Assembly (NCBI GenBank): GCA_966250015.1
Contig: CBINFS010000017.1
Span: forward strand, 13,154-77,153
Reading direction: 5' to 3'
From: CBINFS01 sp966250015
Lineage (GTDB): Bacteria; Bacteroidota; Rhodothermia; Rhodothermales; DASSAV01
DNA: 64,000 nt
This document shows, one piece after another, positions 16,311 through 25,014 of the stretch (within the stretch, counting starts at the first letter, position 1; the number at the start of each line of letters is the position of its first letter). Under the pieces are notes generated by a model. It did not search any database. It had not been told where the DNA came from and saw only the letters and a list, made by a program, of their open reading frames with translations. Position numbers and translations under genes: made by a program.

Positions 16311-17396
16311 CTAATCGGTCGTGGTGATCATGGCGACGTCGCTCATGAAGACGTGGGGGTTGCGCGGGATGGCATAGACCGTCTCCCCTATCTGATAGCC
16401 TGACTGACGGTAATGCTCGCGAGAGAGCTCGGCCTCGAGGGTCTCGCCGGTGTCGCACCGTTCGAGCTCGAGGCGCACGATCGGGCCAACGGCTACGACG
16501 TAGCGGATAATGGTTTTCAGAGCCGGTTCGCCGTTCAGCATACGGGTCACGTGCAGGTCGCGGGGGCGGACGAAGAGAACCGCCGGGGCCTCAGGCACGT
16601 CGTTCGCAACCTCCAGCTTGACGCGCGCGTCCGCGATTTGCGCGTGGCCGTTCCGTATCTGCCCGGAAAGACGGTTTACGTTGCCGATGAAGTCGTAGAC
16701 GAAGGGTGAGGCCGGATGGTCGTAGACCTCCTCCGGAGTGCCGATCTGTTCGATCCGGCCTTCGTTCATCACGACGACGCGGTCTGCCACCTCGAGCGCC
16801 TCTTCCTGATCATGCGTGACGAAGACACTGGTTACGTGGAGCTTGTCGTGCAGGTGGCGCAGCCAGCGGCGTAGCTCGCGCCGCACCCTGGCGTCGAGCG
16901 CCCCGAAGGGTTCGTCGAGCAGGAGGACCTGCGGCTCAACCGCAAGGGCGCGCGCCAGCGCCACCCGCTGCCGCTGGCCGCCTGAAAGCTGCGAAGGATA
17001 GCGGTCGGCCGTCCAGTCGAGCTGTACGAGCCGTAGCAGGTCGTGAACCCTGGTCTCGATCTCTTCCTTCGACGGACGTTCACGCCGGGGACGCACCTGC
17101 AAGCCGAAGGCCACGTTGTCGAACACCGTCATGTGCTTGAACAGGGCGTAGTGCTGGAACACGAAGCCGACGCGCCGCTCACGGGCAGAGCTCCGGGTGG
17201 CATCCTTCCCCGAAAAGTGGATGGAACCCGAATCCGGCTGCTCCAACCCGGCAATGATGCGCAGCAACGTGGTCTTGCCGCACCCCGAAGGCCCCAGGAG
17301 CGCGACGAGCTCTCCGGTCGCCACGTCCAGGTCGATGTCTGTGAGGGCTCGAAAAGGACCAAACGTCTTCGAAATGGACTTGATCTGTATGCTCAT
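16311..17396 (-). CDS. cysA: Sulfate/thiosulfate ABC transporter ATP-binding protein
   Basis: Cytoplasmic ATPase that powers sulfate import through CysT/CysW. 361 residues. Visible: Walker A GPSGCGKTT (about 35-43), Q-loop region, signature LSGGQRQRVALARAL (about 136-150), Walker B VLLLDEPFGALDA, H-loop VTHDQEEAL. The C-terminal ~110 residues form the TOBE-like regulatory domain found in CysA. It is last in the minus-strand operon porin-sbp-cysT-cysW-cysA, 45 bp after cysW. The order and the sulfate-type binding lipoprotein favour sulfate over molybdate or other oxyanions. Confidence 0.95.
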   Translation of the reverse strand: MSIQIKSISKTFGPFRALTDIDLDVATGELVALLGPSGCGKTTLLRIIAGLEQPDSGSIHFSGKDATRSSARERRVGFVFQHYALFKHMTVFDNVAFGLQVRPRRERPSKEEIETRVHDLLRLVQLDWTADRYPSQLSGGQRQRVALARALAVEPQVLLLDEPFGALDARVRRELRRWLRHLHDKLHVTSVFVTHDQEEALEVADRVVVMNEGRIEQIGTPEEVYDHPASPFVYDFIGNVNRLSGQIRNGHAQIADARVKLEVANDVPEAPAVLFVRPRDLHVTRMLNGEPALKTIIRYVVAVGPIVRLELERCDTGETLEAELSREHYRQSGYQIGETVYAIPRNPHVFMSDVAMITTTD

Positions 17397-17441
17397 GCGA
17401 TTCCTTCTATATGATCGAATGTAGTTTCACTTCTTCCGTCA

Positions 17442-18314
17442 TCACACCGCTTTTCTGAGCCTGGCGCCGCCCCTCGACTCCACCGCGTGTTTTGCCACCA
17501 GCGTCAGAAGCGCCAGCAGCGTCAGCAGCGACGCCACCGCGAAGGACGCCGCGAACTGGTACTCGTTGTACAGAATCTCGACGTGAAGAGGCAGCGTGTT
17601 GGTGAGGCCCCGGATGTGGCCGGAAACGACAGATACGGCGCCAAACTCACCCATCGCCCGGGCATTGCAGAGAATCACCCCGTAAAGCAGGCCCCATTTG
17701 ATGTTGGGCAACGTCACCTTCCAGAACATCTGCCAGGGCCGGGCTCCGAGGATGACGGCCGCCTCCTCTTCGTCGGTCCCCTGCTCCTGCATGAGCGGAA
17801 TGAGCTCGCGGGCAACGAAGGGGAACGTCACGAAGACGGTCGCCAGAATGATTCCGGGTACGGCGAACACGATCTGAATGCCGAGTACTTCCAGAATCGG
17901 GCTGAATAGTCCGCTGGCGCCGAAAAGCAGGACGAAAATGAGGCCGGCGATGACTGGCGACACTGTAAACGGCAGGTCGATGAAGGTCGTCAGGAGGCTT
18001 TTGCCCGTAAAATCGAACTTGGCGATGCACCATGCCGCCGTGACCCCGAAAACGGTGTTGAGCACGATCGACGCCACGGCCGTGATCAGCGTCAGGCGGA
18101 TCGCCGCCAGTGCATCCGGCTCAGTGATGGCGGCGAAGTAGGTATCCAGCCCGCTCGCAAACGCCTGCGTGAAAACGGCCAGCAGGGGCACGAGCAAAAA
18201 CAACCCCAGAAATCCTAGCGCACAGCCGATCAAAAGCCACCGAACCAGCCTTGATTCGGTGGTTGAGCTTTTGACCGGTATTGCTTCCGAGTGTTCAGCT
18301 ATGCGAAGTAGCAT
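17442..18314 (-). CDS. cysW: Sulfate ABC transporter permease, CysW type
   Basis: Inner-membrane channel subunit, 290 residues with six predicted helices; the N-terminal part up to residue 25 is cytoplasmic. The EAA-type coupling loop that docks onto CysA is visible around EEAAVILGARPWQMFWKVTLP. The CysW hallmark NARAMGEFGAVSVVSGHIRG follows. The gene sits 34 bp after cysT and 45 bp before cysA, so one mRNA is expected. Confidence 0.95.
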   Translation of the reverse strand: MLLRIAEHSEAIPVKSSTTESRLVRWLLIGCALGFLGLFLLVPLLAVFTQAFASGLDTYFAAITEPDALAAIRLTLITAVASIVLNTVFGVTAAWCIAKFDFTGKSLLTTFIDLPFTVSPVIAGLIFVLLFGASGLFSPILEVLGIQIVFAVPGIILATVFVTFPFVARELIPLMQEQGTDEEEAAVILGARPWQMFWKVTLPNIKWGLLYGVILCNARAMGEFGAVSVVSGHIRGLTNTLPLHVEILYNEYQFAASFAVASLLTLLALLTLVAKHAVESRGGARLRKAV

Positions 18315-18348
18315 CAGTTCTCTGGTTAAGGGTACAAAATGACGCTAC

Positions 18349-19182
18349 TCACCGGTTGGTACGGCTGTCGCTCCATCGTTGCAGCACGTTGATGGCAAGC
18401 AGGATCACGAACGACATCACGAGCATCACGACCGCGATGGCCGTTGCCCCGGCGTAGTCGAACTGCTCCAGCTTGGTCATGATGAGAAGCGGAACGATCT
18501 CCGTTTTAAAGGGCATGTTGCCGGAGATGAACACGACCGAACCGTACTCACCCAGTGCCCGGGCAAAGGCCAGCGCAAAACCGGTCAGAAGCGGCGGGAA
18601 AATCGCCGGAAAGAGCACCTTCCGGAACGTCTGCCAGCGGTTCGCCCCCAGGCTCGCGGCTGCTTCCTCGACGTCCCGATCCAGCTCGACCAGTACGGGC
18701 TGGACCATCCTGACGACGAACGGCAACCCGATGAAAATCAGGGTGATCGTGATGCCGAGGGGCGTGAAGACCGCCTTGATGCCGAGTGCTTCGAGGTACT
18801 GGCCGATCCACCCGTTTGGGGCGAGCACGGCGGTCAGGCTGATACCGGCCACTGCCGTGGGAAGCGCAAACGGCAGGTCCACCATCGCGTCGACCAAACG
18901 CTTGCCTGGAAAAGTGTAGCGAACGAGCACCCAGGCAACGAGCAACCCGAAAACGGCATTTACGAGCGCCGCAGCAAGAGAGGCCCCGAAGCTGAGCTTG
19001 TAAGCCGCCATCACCTGAGGGGCTGTGACGATGGCCCAGAACGACTCCAGACTCAGCGAAGCTGCCCTCATGAAGAGCGCGGCCATCGGGACGATCAACA
19101 GCAGGCTCAGGTAAAACACCGTGTAGCCCAGCGAAAGCCCAAATCCGGGTAAAACACTGTGGCTTTTCTGGACGAGTAGCAT
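18349..19182 (-). CDS. cysT: Sulfate ABC transporter permease, CysT/CysU type
   Basis: Inner-membrane channel subunit of 277 residues that pairs with CysW. The family start LPGFGLSLGYTVFYLSLLLI is recognisable, as is DLPFALPTAVAGI. The coupling loop is EEAAASLGANRWQTFRKVLFP. The signature FARALGEYGSVVFISGNMP lies near the C-terminus. Six membrane helices are predicted. It follows the binding lipoprotein gene by about 40 bp. Confidence 0.95.
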   Translation of the reverse strand: MLLVQKSHSVLPGFGLSLGYTVFYLSLLLIVPMAALFMRAASLSLESFWAIVTAPQVMAAYKLSFGASLAAALVNAVFGLLVAWVLVRYTFPGKRLVDAMVDLPFALPTAVAGISLTAVLAPNGWIGQYLEALGIKAVFTPLGITITLIFIGLPFVVRMVQPVLVELDRDVEEAAASLGANRWQTFRKVLFPAIFPPLLTGFALAFARALGEYGSVVFISGNMPFKTEIVPLLIMTKLEQFDYAGATAIAVVMLVMSFVILLAINVLQRWSDSRTNR

Positions 19183-19223
19183 AAATCACTCGAGAATTTG
19201 AGGTTATCAGGTCGGAAGACGCT

Positions 19224-20291
19224 TCACACACCTGGGCGGTATATCTGATCGAACGTGCCGCCGTCGTTGAAATGCAGCTCCTGGGCTTGCTTCCAGCCGC
19301 CAAACTCCTCGTCGATGGTGATGAGCTCAAGCTCGGGGAAACGCTTCATGTCAGCAGGGTCGGCGTATTCTGGAAACACAGGGCGATAAAAATGCTTCGC
19401 CACGATCGCCTGACCCTTCGGCGAGTAGAGAAACTCCAGATAGGCCTCCGCGACGGTCCGTGTGCCATGTTTCTCCACATTTTTGTCGATCACGGTGACC
19501 GGCGGCTCGGCGAGAATGCTCATCGACGGCACGATGATGTCGAACTTGTCCGGCCCGAGCTCTTCGACGGCGAGGAAGGCTTCGTTTTCCCACGCCAGGA
19601 GCACGTCGCCGATCTCGCGCTGGACGAACGTGTTGGTGGAGCCACGGGCGCCCGAGTCCAGCACGGGTACGTTCCTGAAGAGCCTGGTCACGAAATCACG
19701 GGCGGCCTCTTCCGTGCCATATTTGCGTTTCGCGTACGCCCACGCGGCGAGGTAATTCCAGCGCGCACCGCCGGACGTTTTCGGATTCGGTGTAATGACT
19801 TGAATACCCGGCCGGACCAGGTCGTCCCAATCCCTGATGTTTTCCGGATTGCCTTTACGCACCAGGAAGACGATGGTGGACGTATAGGGCGAGCTGTTGT
19901 GGGACAGCCGTTTCTGCCAGTCTGCAGGGATGAGGTTGGCGGTCTCGTGCATCATGTCGATGTCGTAGGCGAGCGCCAGCGTCACCACGTCCGCCTCGAG
20001 ACCGTCGATCACGGCACGTGCCTGCTTACCCGCGCCGCCGTGCGACATATTGATGTTTACCGTTTGCCCCGTCTCGGCTTTCCAGTGCTCGGCAAAGGCC
20101 TGGTTGAATTCGACGTAGAGCTCGCGTGTGGGGTCGTACGACACGTTGAGCAGCTCGACGGGAGCCTGTGCATTCGGCTCCGACGCCTGGTTGGCCTGCC
20201 CCCCGGTGCAACCGGTAAATACAAGGAGTAACAGCGCAAAAAATGAGCTGGCCGCCAGGATTCGGATGATCGATTTGAATGAGGTATTCAT
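19224..20291 (-). CDS. sbp: Sulfate-binding lipoprotein of the ABC importer
   Basis: Periplasm-facing receptor that hands sulfate to CysT/CysW. Lipobox VFTGC indicates anchoring by Cys; a soluble Sbp in proteobacteria has no lipid, so this is a membrane-tethered version. Sulfate-family motifs are LLNVSYDPTRELYVEFN, SHGGAGKQARAVIDGLEADVVTLA (oxyanion loop), VRKGNPENIRDWDDL and TPNPKTSGGARWNYLAAW. About 355 residues from the ATG at 20291, which gives a 10-residue basic start before the hydrophobic core; ATG 20327 is the alternative. The gene follows the porin by about 50 bp. Confidence 0.93.
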   Translation of the reverse strand: MNTSFKSIIRILAASSFFALLLLVFTGCTGGQANQASEPNAQAPVELLNVSYDPTRELYVEFNQAFAEHWKAETGQTVNINMSHGGAGKQARAVIDGLEADVVTLALAYDIDMMHETANLIPADWQKRLSHNSSPYTSTIVFLVRKGNPENIRDWDDLVRPGIQVITPNPKTSGGARWNYLAAWAYAKRKYGTEEAARDFVTRLFRNVPVLDSGARGSTNTFVQREIGDVLLAWENEAFLAVEELGPDKFDIIVPSMSILAEPPVTVIDKNVEKHGTRTVAEAYLEFLYSPKGQAIVAKHFYRPVFPEYADPADMKRFPELELITIDEEFGGWKQAQELHFNDGGTFDQIYRPGV

Positions 20292-20341
20292 GGGATGACT
20301 CGACATATTCAGTTTGATTGGCTTCATGATGGGGTGTGGGT

Positions 20342-21688
20342 TTAGAACGCGATCTGGAAGCGGCTGAGCAGGACGTGTTCGGTGTCACGCCGGTCGGCGC
20401 CTCCCGCGGCGTCGAAGCTGGTCTGCTCGTAGTTGAAGGACAGGCGGACGTTGCTGTTGACGTACCAGTTCAGCCCCAGCCCCCAGGTGAACGCTGAGCT
20501 GGCCGTGCGGGCAGGATCGGCAAAGGTGGGGAACGTGGCGCCGTCAACCTGGAGGCTGTGCACGCGGCCGACCACCTCGAACGCACCCCAGTTGCCATTC
20601 CCGTCGTACGGCGCACGCGGCTTCAGGCGTCCGTAAGTGGCATTCTCACCGGTGAGCACGATGGATCCCGCAACGTGCCAGGCGCGGTGGGAAAGGGCCG
20701 TCGAAGCGTCTCCCTTCTGCACCTCCTGGCGGGACACCGCATATTCACTCATCAAACCAACCGGGCCGTGGTAGAAGTACCCCTGTGGCACGATCCGCGT
20801 GTGTGTCCCAGCCGCCAGTGCAACCGACTCTCCACCCGCCAGATAACGGAAGAACGTCTGGCGTCCCGTCGTACGAAACGAGGGCAGATCCGGGTTGGCG
20901 GCCGTCCCCTCGCGCGTTCCGGTCGTCACCGCAATACCAAGCCCGAGGCCTTTCAGGGGCAGGTCGGCGCCACGGAACGGCGTCGCGAAAACGCGGGCTA
21001 CCACGTCTTTGCTGTTGTTCAGGTCGGCGTCGATGCTCGCCCCGTCCGCCGAACCGTTGAAGAACCCGAACTGATAGGCGAGCCGCCGATTCAGGAGCTC
21101 TCCGTGGAGCTGGACGCCGACGTCACGGTTTGGCCCAAGGCTGACCGCATAGCTCTGCTCGATGAAAAGGGCGTCGGTGGGTGATTGAAGAAGCTCGAGA
21201 CCGACAGGTACTTTGAACTTGCCCGCTCGCACACCGAAAAAGGGAAAGAACCGCGCATCGAGGTAAGCATCCTGAAGCTCCGCCCGACCCATGCCAAAGT
21301 TGGGCATGATCCGGAAATCGAACCGCTTGAAAACGGTGCCCTGGAAGACGAGGCGCACGCGCCTCAGATAGAAGCTTTCGGACCCGGGCGCGAGATCGGC
21401 GTCGTTGAAGAAGCGCCCGTCGGCCTGCACGTCTCCCCGAAGCCGAAGCTGGAAGTCCTGGTCGGCGGACCGGATGTTGAACCCGTTTTCGTCGGCGGCT
21501 ACGAGCACCGCCTCGGCAGGAGCAGTGGCCGGCTCAGTGGTGGCTGCGGCCGGTTGCACAACGCTGTCGGAAGACGTGGACTGCCGCGCAACGGCGATCT
21601 GGCTGGAATCGTTGACCTGCGCGAATACCAGACCTGGCAAAAGGGTAATTACAAAGAACAACAACGTAAAGCCTCTCTTCATCTTCAT
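20342..21688 (-). CDS. Phosphate-selective porin O/P-type outer-membrane porin
   Basis: Outer-membrane barrel of the OprP/OprO family, about 448 residues from ATG 21688 (ATG 21682 is equally possible). Signal peptide MKRGFTLLFFVITLLPGLVFAQ, then a Ser/Ala/Thr linker, then barrel strands from about residue 85: FQLRLRGDVQADGRFF, FYLRRVRLVFQGTVFKRFDF, FFGVRAGKFKVPVGLE. Ends in Phe (LSRFQIAF), the usual insertion signal. Being first in the sulfate operon, it probably admits sulfate rather than phosphate; that is inferred from context, not from pore residues. Confidence 0.92.
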   Translation of the reverse strand: MKMKRGFTLLFFVITLLPGLVFAQVNDSSQIAVARQSTSSDSVVQPAAATTEPATAPAEAVLVAADENGFNIRSADQDFQLRLRGDVQADGRFFNDADLAPGSESFYLRRVRLVFQGTVFKRFDFRIMPNFGMGRAELQDAYLDARFFPFFGVRAGKFKVPVGLELLQSPTDALFIEQSYAVSLGPNRDVGVQLHGELLNRRLAYQFGFFNGSADGASIDADLNNSKDVVARVFATPFRGADLPLKGLGLGIAVTTGTREGTAANPDLPSFRTTGRQTFFRYLAGGESVALAAGTHTRIVPQGYFYHGPVGLMSEYAVSRQEVQKGDASTALSHRAWHVAGSIVLTGENATYGRLKPRAPYDGNGNWGAFEVVGRVHSLQVDGATFPTFADPARTASSAFTWGLGLNWYVNSNVRLSFNYEQTSFDAAGGADRRDTEHVLLSRFQIAF

Positions 21689-21785
21689 TCGCTGCTCTAA
21701 TGGTGATAGGTGACTCAACGGGGCTTTACCATTTCTTCATTATTTTTATGCCAACCTTGTCTTCAAAATTGTAAAGGCGGGATCG

Positions 21786-21799
21786 ATAAGGATTTAGGC
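21786..21799. promoter_or_regulatory. 14-bp motif shared with the susC upstream region
   Basis: ATAAGGATTTAGGC, about 100 bp upstream of the porin start. The identical 14-mer lies at 57820-57833, about 107 bp upstream of susC, in the same orientation. Several 14-mer matches are expected by chance in 64 kb, so only the matching position makes it worth noting. Confidence 0.25.
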
Positions 21800-21828
21800 G
21801 AAAAGCACCGGAGCGGGCAATCCAAAAA

Positions 21829-21897
21829 TCCTATCAAATACGACAGTATTTCCGTTAGAATTGGACTTCCACGGTATTTGACAGTCCAATCCTATCA
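21829..21897. promoter_or_regulatory. Putative operator region between porin and sigma-54 activator
   Basis: The intergenic region holds an inverted repeat TTGGACT (21861-21867) / AGTCCAA (21883-21889), a smaller dyad AATAC/GTATT near 21837-21849, and a direct repeat TCCTATCA (21829-21836 and 21890-21897). These are candidate binding sites for the divergent activator. I looked for a -24/-12 (GG-N10-GC) element on the porin strand and found none of good quality; the nearest has 11-bp spacing. Confidence 0.35.
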
Positions 21898-21900
21898 TAG

Positions 21901-23439
21901 ATGCAGCTCCTGCTGAACCTCTGGAGAGAAGCCTGCCGACACATCGAGCTCAACGAGTCCATCGTTCGCATGACGGAGCTCGTCAACCGACGAATCCCCG
22001 TAGACCTCGTTCTCATTCGCCGCATCAGTCTCGAAGAGTCGCTCGTCGAGACCATTGCCGTCGGTCAAGTCAATGGAGTGCCTGTACCCCGCCATTCACG
22101 TTTCGAATGCACCGAAGAAGACCGTGGACGTCTGACCGAATGGTTACGGAAGGGCCACATCCTGCTGTCAACGAACAGGGATCGAAGCCCTCTTCTGAAA
22201 GCCCTCGTTCCGGCAGACGTCCGCAGCATCATCATGGCGGGGCCAATGGTCACCGAATCCAATGCCTCCGGCGCCCTGGTGCTGATCCGAAAGTCATCCG
22301 AAGCCTTTACCGACGATGAGGCAGAGGCGATGGAAACGATACTCGAGCCCTTTACGGTGGCCTTCGAAAACCACCGACGTTTCCACGAGCTCGCACGCCT
22401 CCACGAGGCGGCGGAGGCGGAGCGGCGGGCGCTCCTGTCGCGTCTCAAGCGGAAAGAGATCGTCGAAGAGATTGTAGGGGCCGACGGAACGCTGTACGAC
22501 GTGATGCAAAAGGTCGATCAGGTGGCTCCAACGAATGCACCGGTCCTGATCCTGGGAGAAACGGGTACGGGAAAAGAGGTTATCGCCCGCGCCATCCACG
22601 CGCGATCCGCACGAAAAGACGGTCCTATCGTCAGGGTCAACTGTGGCGCCATTCCCTCGGAGCTCGTCGATTCGGAACTGTTCGGCCACGAGAAGGGCAG
22701 CTTCACGGGCGCCGTAAACGAACGCAGGGGATGGTTCGAGCGCGCCGACGGGGGCACGCTTTTCCTCGACGAGATCGGCGAGCTGCCGCTGGCTGCACAG
22801 GTGCGGCTCCTGCGCGTCCTCCAGGACGGCACCTACGAGCGCGTCGGAGGCCAGCAAACGCGTACCGCTGACGTCCGCATCGTCGCCGCCACACACCGCG
22901 ATATGGACCGCCTCGTCGCCAGCGGACAGTTCCGTGAGGACCTGTGGTATCGGATCAGCGTCTTCCCCATTTTTCTCCCACCTCTCCGGGCAAGGCGGGA
23001 CGACCTGCCGGCGCTCGTCGCCCTATTCTCGCGGAATGCGGGGCTTCGAATGGGTGGGGCGCCACTCGCACCGACACCGGAACAGATGAAGATGCTCGAA
23101 GAGTATCCCTGGCCAGGAAACGTCCGCGAGCTGGCAGCGGTCATCGAACGGGCGGCAATCCTCGGGGGAGGACAAAGGCTCGACATCGCCGGCGCGATGA
23201 GCACAAAACTCCTGGCGCTCGCCGAACGGACCGGCGAACCGCCCGTCAGCTCCGATCACATGCCCATCGAAACCATCGATGAGGTCATGAAGAAGCACAT
23301 CGAGCGGGCGCTCAAACAAACGAAAGGCCGTGTTGAAGGCCCATTCGGTGCAGCAAAGCTGCTCGGCATCAACGCCAACACGCTCCGCGGGCGCATGAGG
23401 AGTCTCGGCATCGACTGGCGAGCGTTCAAGTCGGAATGA
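21901..23439 (+). CDS. Sigma-54-dependent activator with GAF-like sensor
   Basis: Enhancer-binding protein, 512 residues. The N-terminal ~175 residues look like a GAF domain (VDLVLIRRISLEE, GALVLIRKSSEAF) that would sense a small ligand. The AAA+ domain has Walker A GETGTGKE (219-226), a GSFTGA loop (266-271, usual GAFTGA with A to S) and Walker B GGTLFLDEIGEL (284-295). The Fis-type HTH is at about 470-512 (GAAKLLGINANTLRGRMRSLG). It is divergent from the sulfate porin/ABC operon, so it is the obvious candidate regulator. There is no receiver domain, so control would be by ligand rather than phosphorylation. Confidence 0.93.
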   Translation: MQLLLNLWREACRHIELNESIVRMTELVNRRIPVDLVLIRRISLEESLVETIAVGQVNGVPVPRHSRFECTEEDRGRLTEWLRKGHILLSTNRDRSPLLKALVPADVRSIIMAGPMVTESNASGALVLIRKSSEAFTDDEAEAMETILEPFTVAFENHRRFHELARLHEAAEAERRALLSRLKRKEIVEEIVGADGTLYDVMQKVDQVAPTNAPVLILGETGTGKEVIARAIHARSARKDGPIVRVNCGAIPSELVDSELFGHEKGSFTGAVNERRGWFERADGGTLFLDEIGELPLAAQVRLLRVLQDGTYERVGGQQTRTADVRIVAATHRDMDRLVASGQFREDLWYRISVFPIFLPPLRARRDDLPALVALFSRNAGLRMGGAPLAPTPEQMKMLEEYPWPGNVRELAAVIERAAILGGGQRLDIAGAMSTKLLALAERTGEPPVSSDHMPIETIDEVMKKHIERALKQTKGRVEGPFGAAKLLGINANTLRGRMRSLGIDWRAFKSE

Positions 23440-23447
23440 CCTGCCAG

Positions 23448-23783
23448 CTATTCGAGGTTAGATATCTCGACGATCTCAGCCGGCGTACCCCATTGCTGAA
23501 TGGTCGCGACGTCCTCCCGAACCTGGACCCGAAAAGCGACGCGGAGACCGTCCTGCTTGAAGGCTTCCGGCAGGTTCAGCGGGTTGTACTTCGTCCCGTC
23601 GTCGGCTTCGATCCCGTAAAAACCGCCTTCGAGGTTGATGAATCGAACGGTCCCGTGCATGGCGTCGTCGCTTTCCGTCAGCGTGTTTTCACTCTCCGTC
23701 AAAGAGTTTTCGGAAGCCTGGCAGGAAACCAGCAGGAGAGGCAACAGGAGAACCAGGCTGATGAAGTATAAACGAGTATTCAT
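23448..23783 (-). CDS. Small lipoprotein, OB-like domain
   Basis: 111-residue envelope lipoprotein with signal LYFISLVLLLPLLL and lipobox LVSC (Cys21). After a Ser/Thr/Glu-rich linker with a repeated LTESEN/LTESDD unit comes a compact beta domain (HGTVRFINLEGGFYGIEADD, then LRVAFRVQVREDV). This resembles small OB-type domains often annotated as hypothetical lipoproteins in Bacteroidota. The start overlaps the mnmA stop by 4 bp (ATGA), so the two genes are translationally coupled and share an operon. Function unknown. Confidence 0.8.
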   Translation of the reverse strand: MNTRLYFISLVLLLPLLLVSCQASENSLTESENTLTESDDAMHGTVRFINLEGGFYGIEADDGTKYNPLNLPEAFKQDGLRVAFRVQVREDVATIQQWGTPAEIVEISNLE

Positions 23784-24937
23784 TGCAGGATGCCGATGTC
23801 GTAGAGGTCAACGGGTGTATTGTACGCGACGTCCCCCGCTGCGTGGATCCAGCCGCCCGCAAGCACGTCTTCGCCTTCGTAAAGCACAATCGACTGCCCC
23901 GGTGTGATCGCGCGACGAGGCCGATTGAAAACGACGCGGATCTCGTCGGGCCCAACCTGCCAGGCCAGCCCCTCCTGGCCGTCGTCCTTGTAGCGGATCT
24001 TACCGGTCACCGGCCGCTCTTCGCCCAGATGGTCGTACTTGATCAGATTGATCTGCCGTGCGACGAGCGCGTGCTGCAACAGCTCTTCCTCCGGACCAAC
24101 GGTAATGGTATTGGTATCCGGATCGATCGCGGTGACGTACGTGGGGTACCCTAATGCAAGGCCGAGACCTCGCCGCTGCCCTATCGTGTAGAATGGATAT
24201 CCTTCGTGCCGCCCGACGACGGTCCCGTCCTTCAGTACGAACGGGCCTCCCGACACCTTTTCCTCGAGCCCTTCTACCCGATCTCTCAGGAAACGGCGGT
24301 AGTCATTGTCGGGGATGAAACAGATCTCGTATGAATCCGGCTTGTTCGCCACCCGGTGCAGCCCCAGGTCGGCGGCAAGCTGCCGAATCTCGGGCTTTTC
24401 GTACGTCCCGAGCGGGAAAATCGAGCGGGCGAGGTGCTCCTGAGGCAGCCCCCAGAGCGCATAGCTCTGGTCCTTGTGATGATCCTTCCCCTTCTGAAGC
24501 ACGATCCGCCCCGTCGTCTCGTCGCGATAGGTCCGTGCGTAATGACCGGTCGCGATGTACTCGCAGTCGAGCTGATCGGCACGGCGAAGCAAGGCAGCCC
24601 ACTTGATGTGCGTGTTGCACAGCACGCACGGATTCGGGGTCCTACCCGCCAGATACTCGCCGGTAAACCGCTCGATGACCCAGTCGCCGAACTCCTCGCG
24701 AATGTCGACGATGAAGTGGGGAAAGTCGTACTTCAGGGCAACGGCGCGGGCGTCGTTCATCGAATCGAGCGAGCAGCAGCCCACTTCCTTTCCGTTCCGT
24801 CCGCCGCTCGACGTGTAGTCCCACGTCTTCATCGTGATGCCGACCACTTCGTATCCGGCTTCTTTCAGGAGCACTGCCGATACGGAAGAATCGACACCAC
24901 CACTCATCGCGACCAGAACACGCCCTCTCTTGCTCAT
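23780..24937 (-). CDS. mnmA: tRNA-specific 2-thiouridylase
   Basis: Adds sulfur to U34 of tRNA-Lys, Glu and Gln; cytoplasmic. 385 residues. The ATP pyrophosphatase loop is MSGGVDSS (11-18). Cys104 (NPCVLCN) and Cys206 (YEICFIPDN) are the catalytic nucleophile and persulfide cysteines. The tRNA-contact loop GCCSLDSMNDAR is present, as is YTIGQRRGLG. The C-terminal beta domain is complete. It overlaps the downstream lipoprotein gene by 4 bp. Confidence 0.97.
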   Translation of the reverse strand: MSKRGRVLVAMSGGVDSSVSAVLLKEAGYEVVGITMKTWDYTSSGGRNGKEVGCCSLDSMNDARAVALKYDFPHFIVDIREEFGDWVIERFTGEYLAGRTPNPCVLCNTHIKWAALLRRADQLDCEYIATGHYARTYRDETTGRIVLQKGKDHHKDQSYALWGLPQEHLARSIFPLGTYEKPEIRQLAADLGLHRVANKPDSYEICFIPDNDYRRFLRDRVEGLEEKVSGGPFVLKDGTVVGRHEGYPFYTIGQRRGLGLALGYPTYVTAIDPDTNTITVGPEEELLQHALVARQINLIKYDHLGEERPVTGKIRYKDDGQEGLAWQVGPDEIRVVFNRPRRAITPGQSIVLYEGEDVLAGGWIHAAGDVAYNTPVDLYDIGILQ

Positions 24938-25014
24938 CTCGTCCGGTTAAAATTCTTCAATCCCTTCGACTGCGTGTTCAACCGGCCGGCTGAGCCGTCG
25001 TTCCTCTGACGGGT

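Noticed and set aside
21719..21900. A sigma-54 -24/-12 promoter for the sulfate porin
   Set aside because: Every GG on that strand was checked for GC ten bases later; none fits. The nearest has 11-bp spacing.
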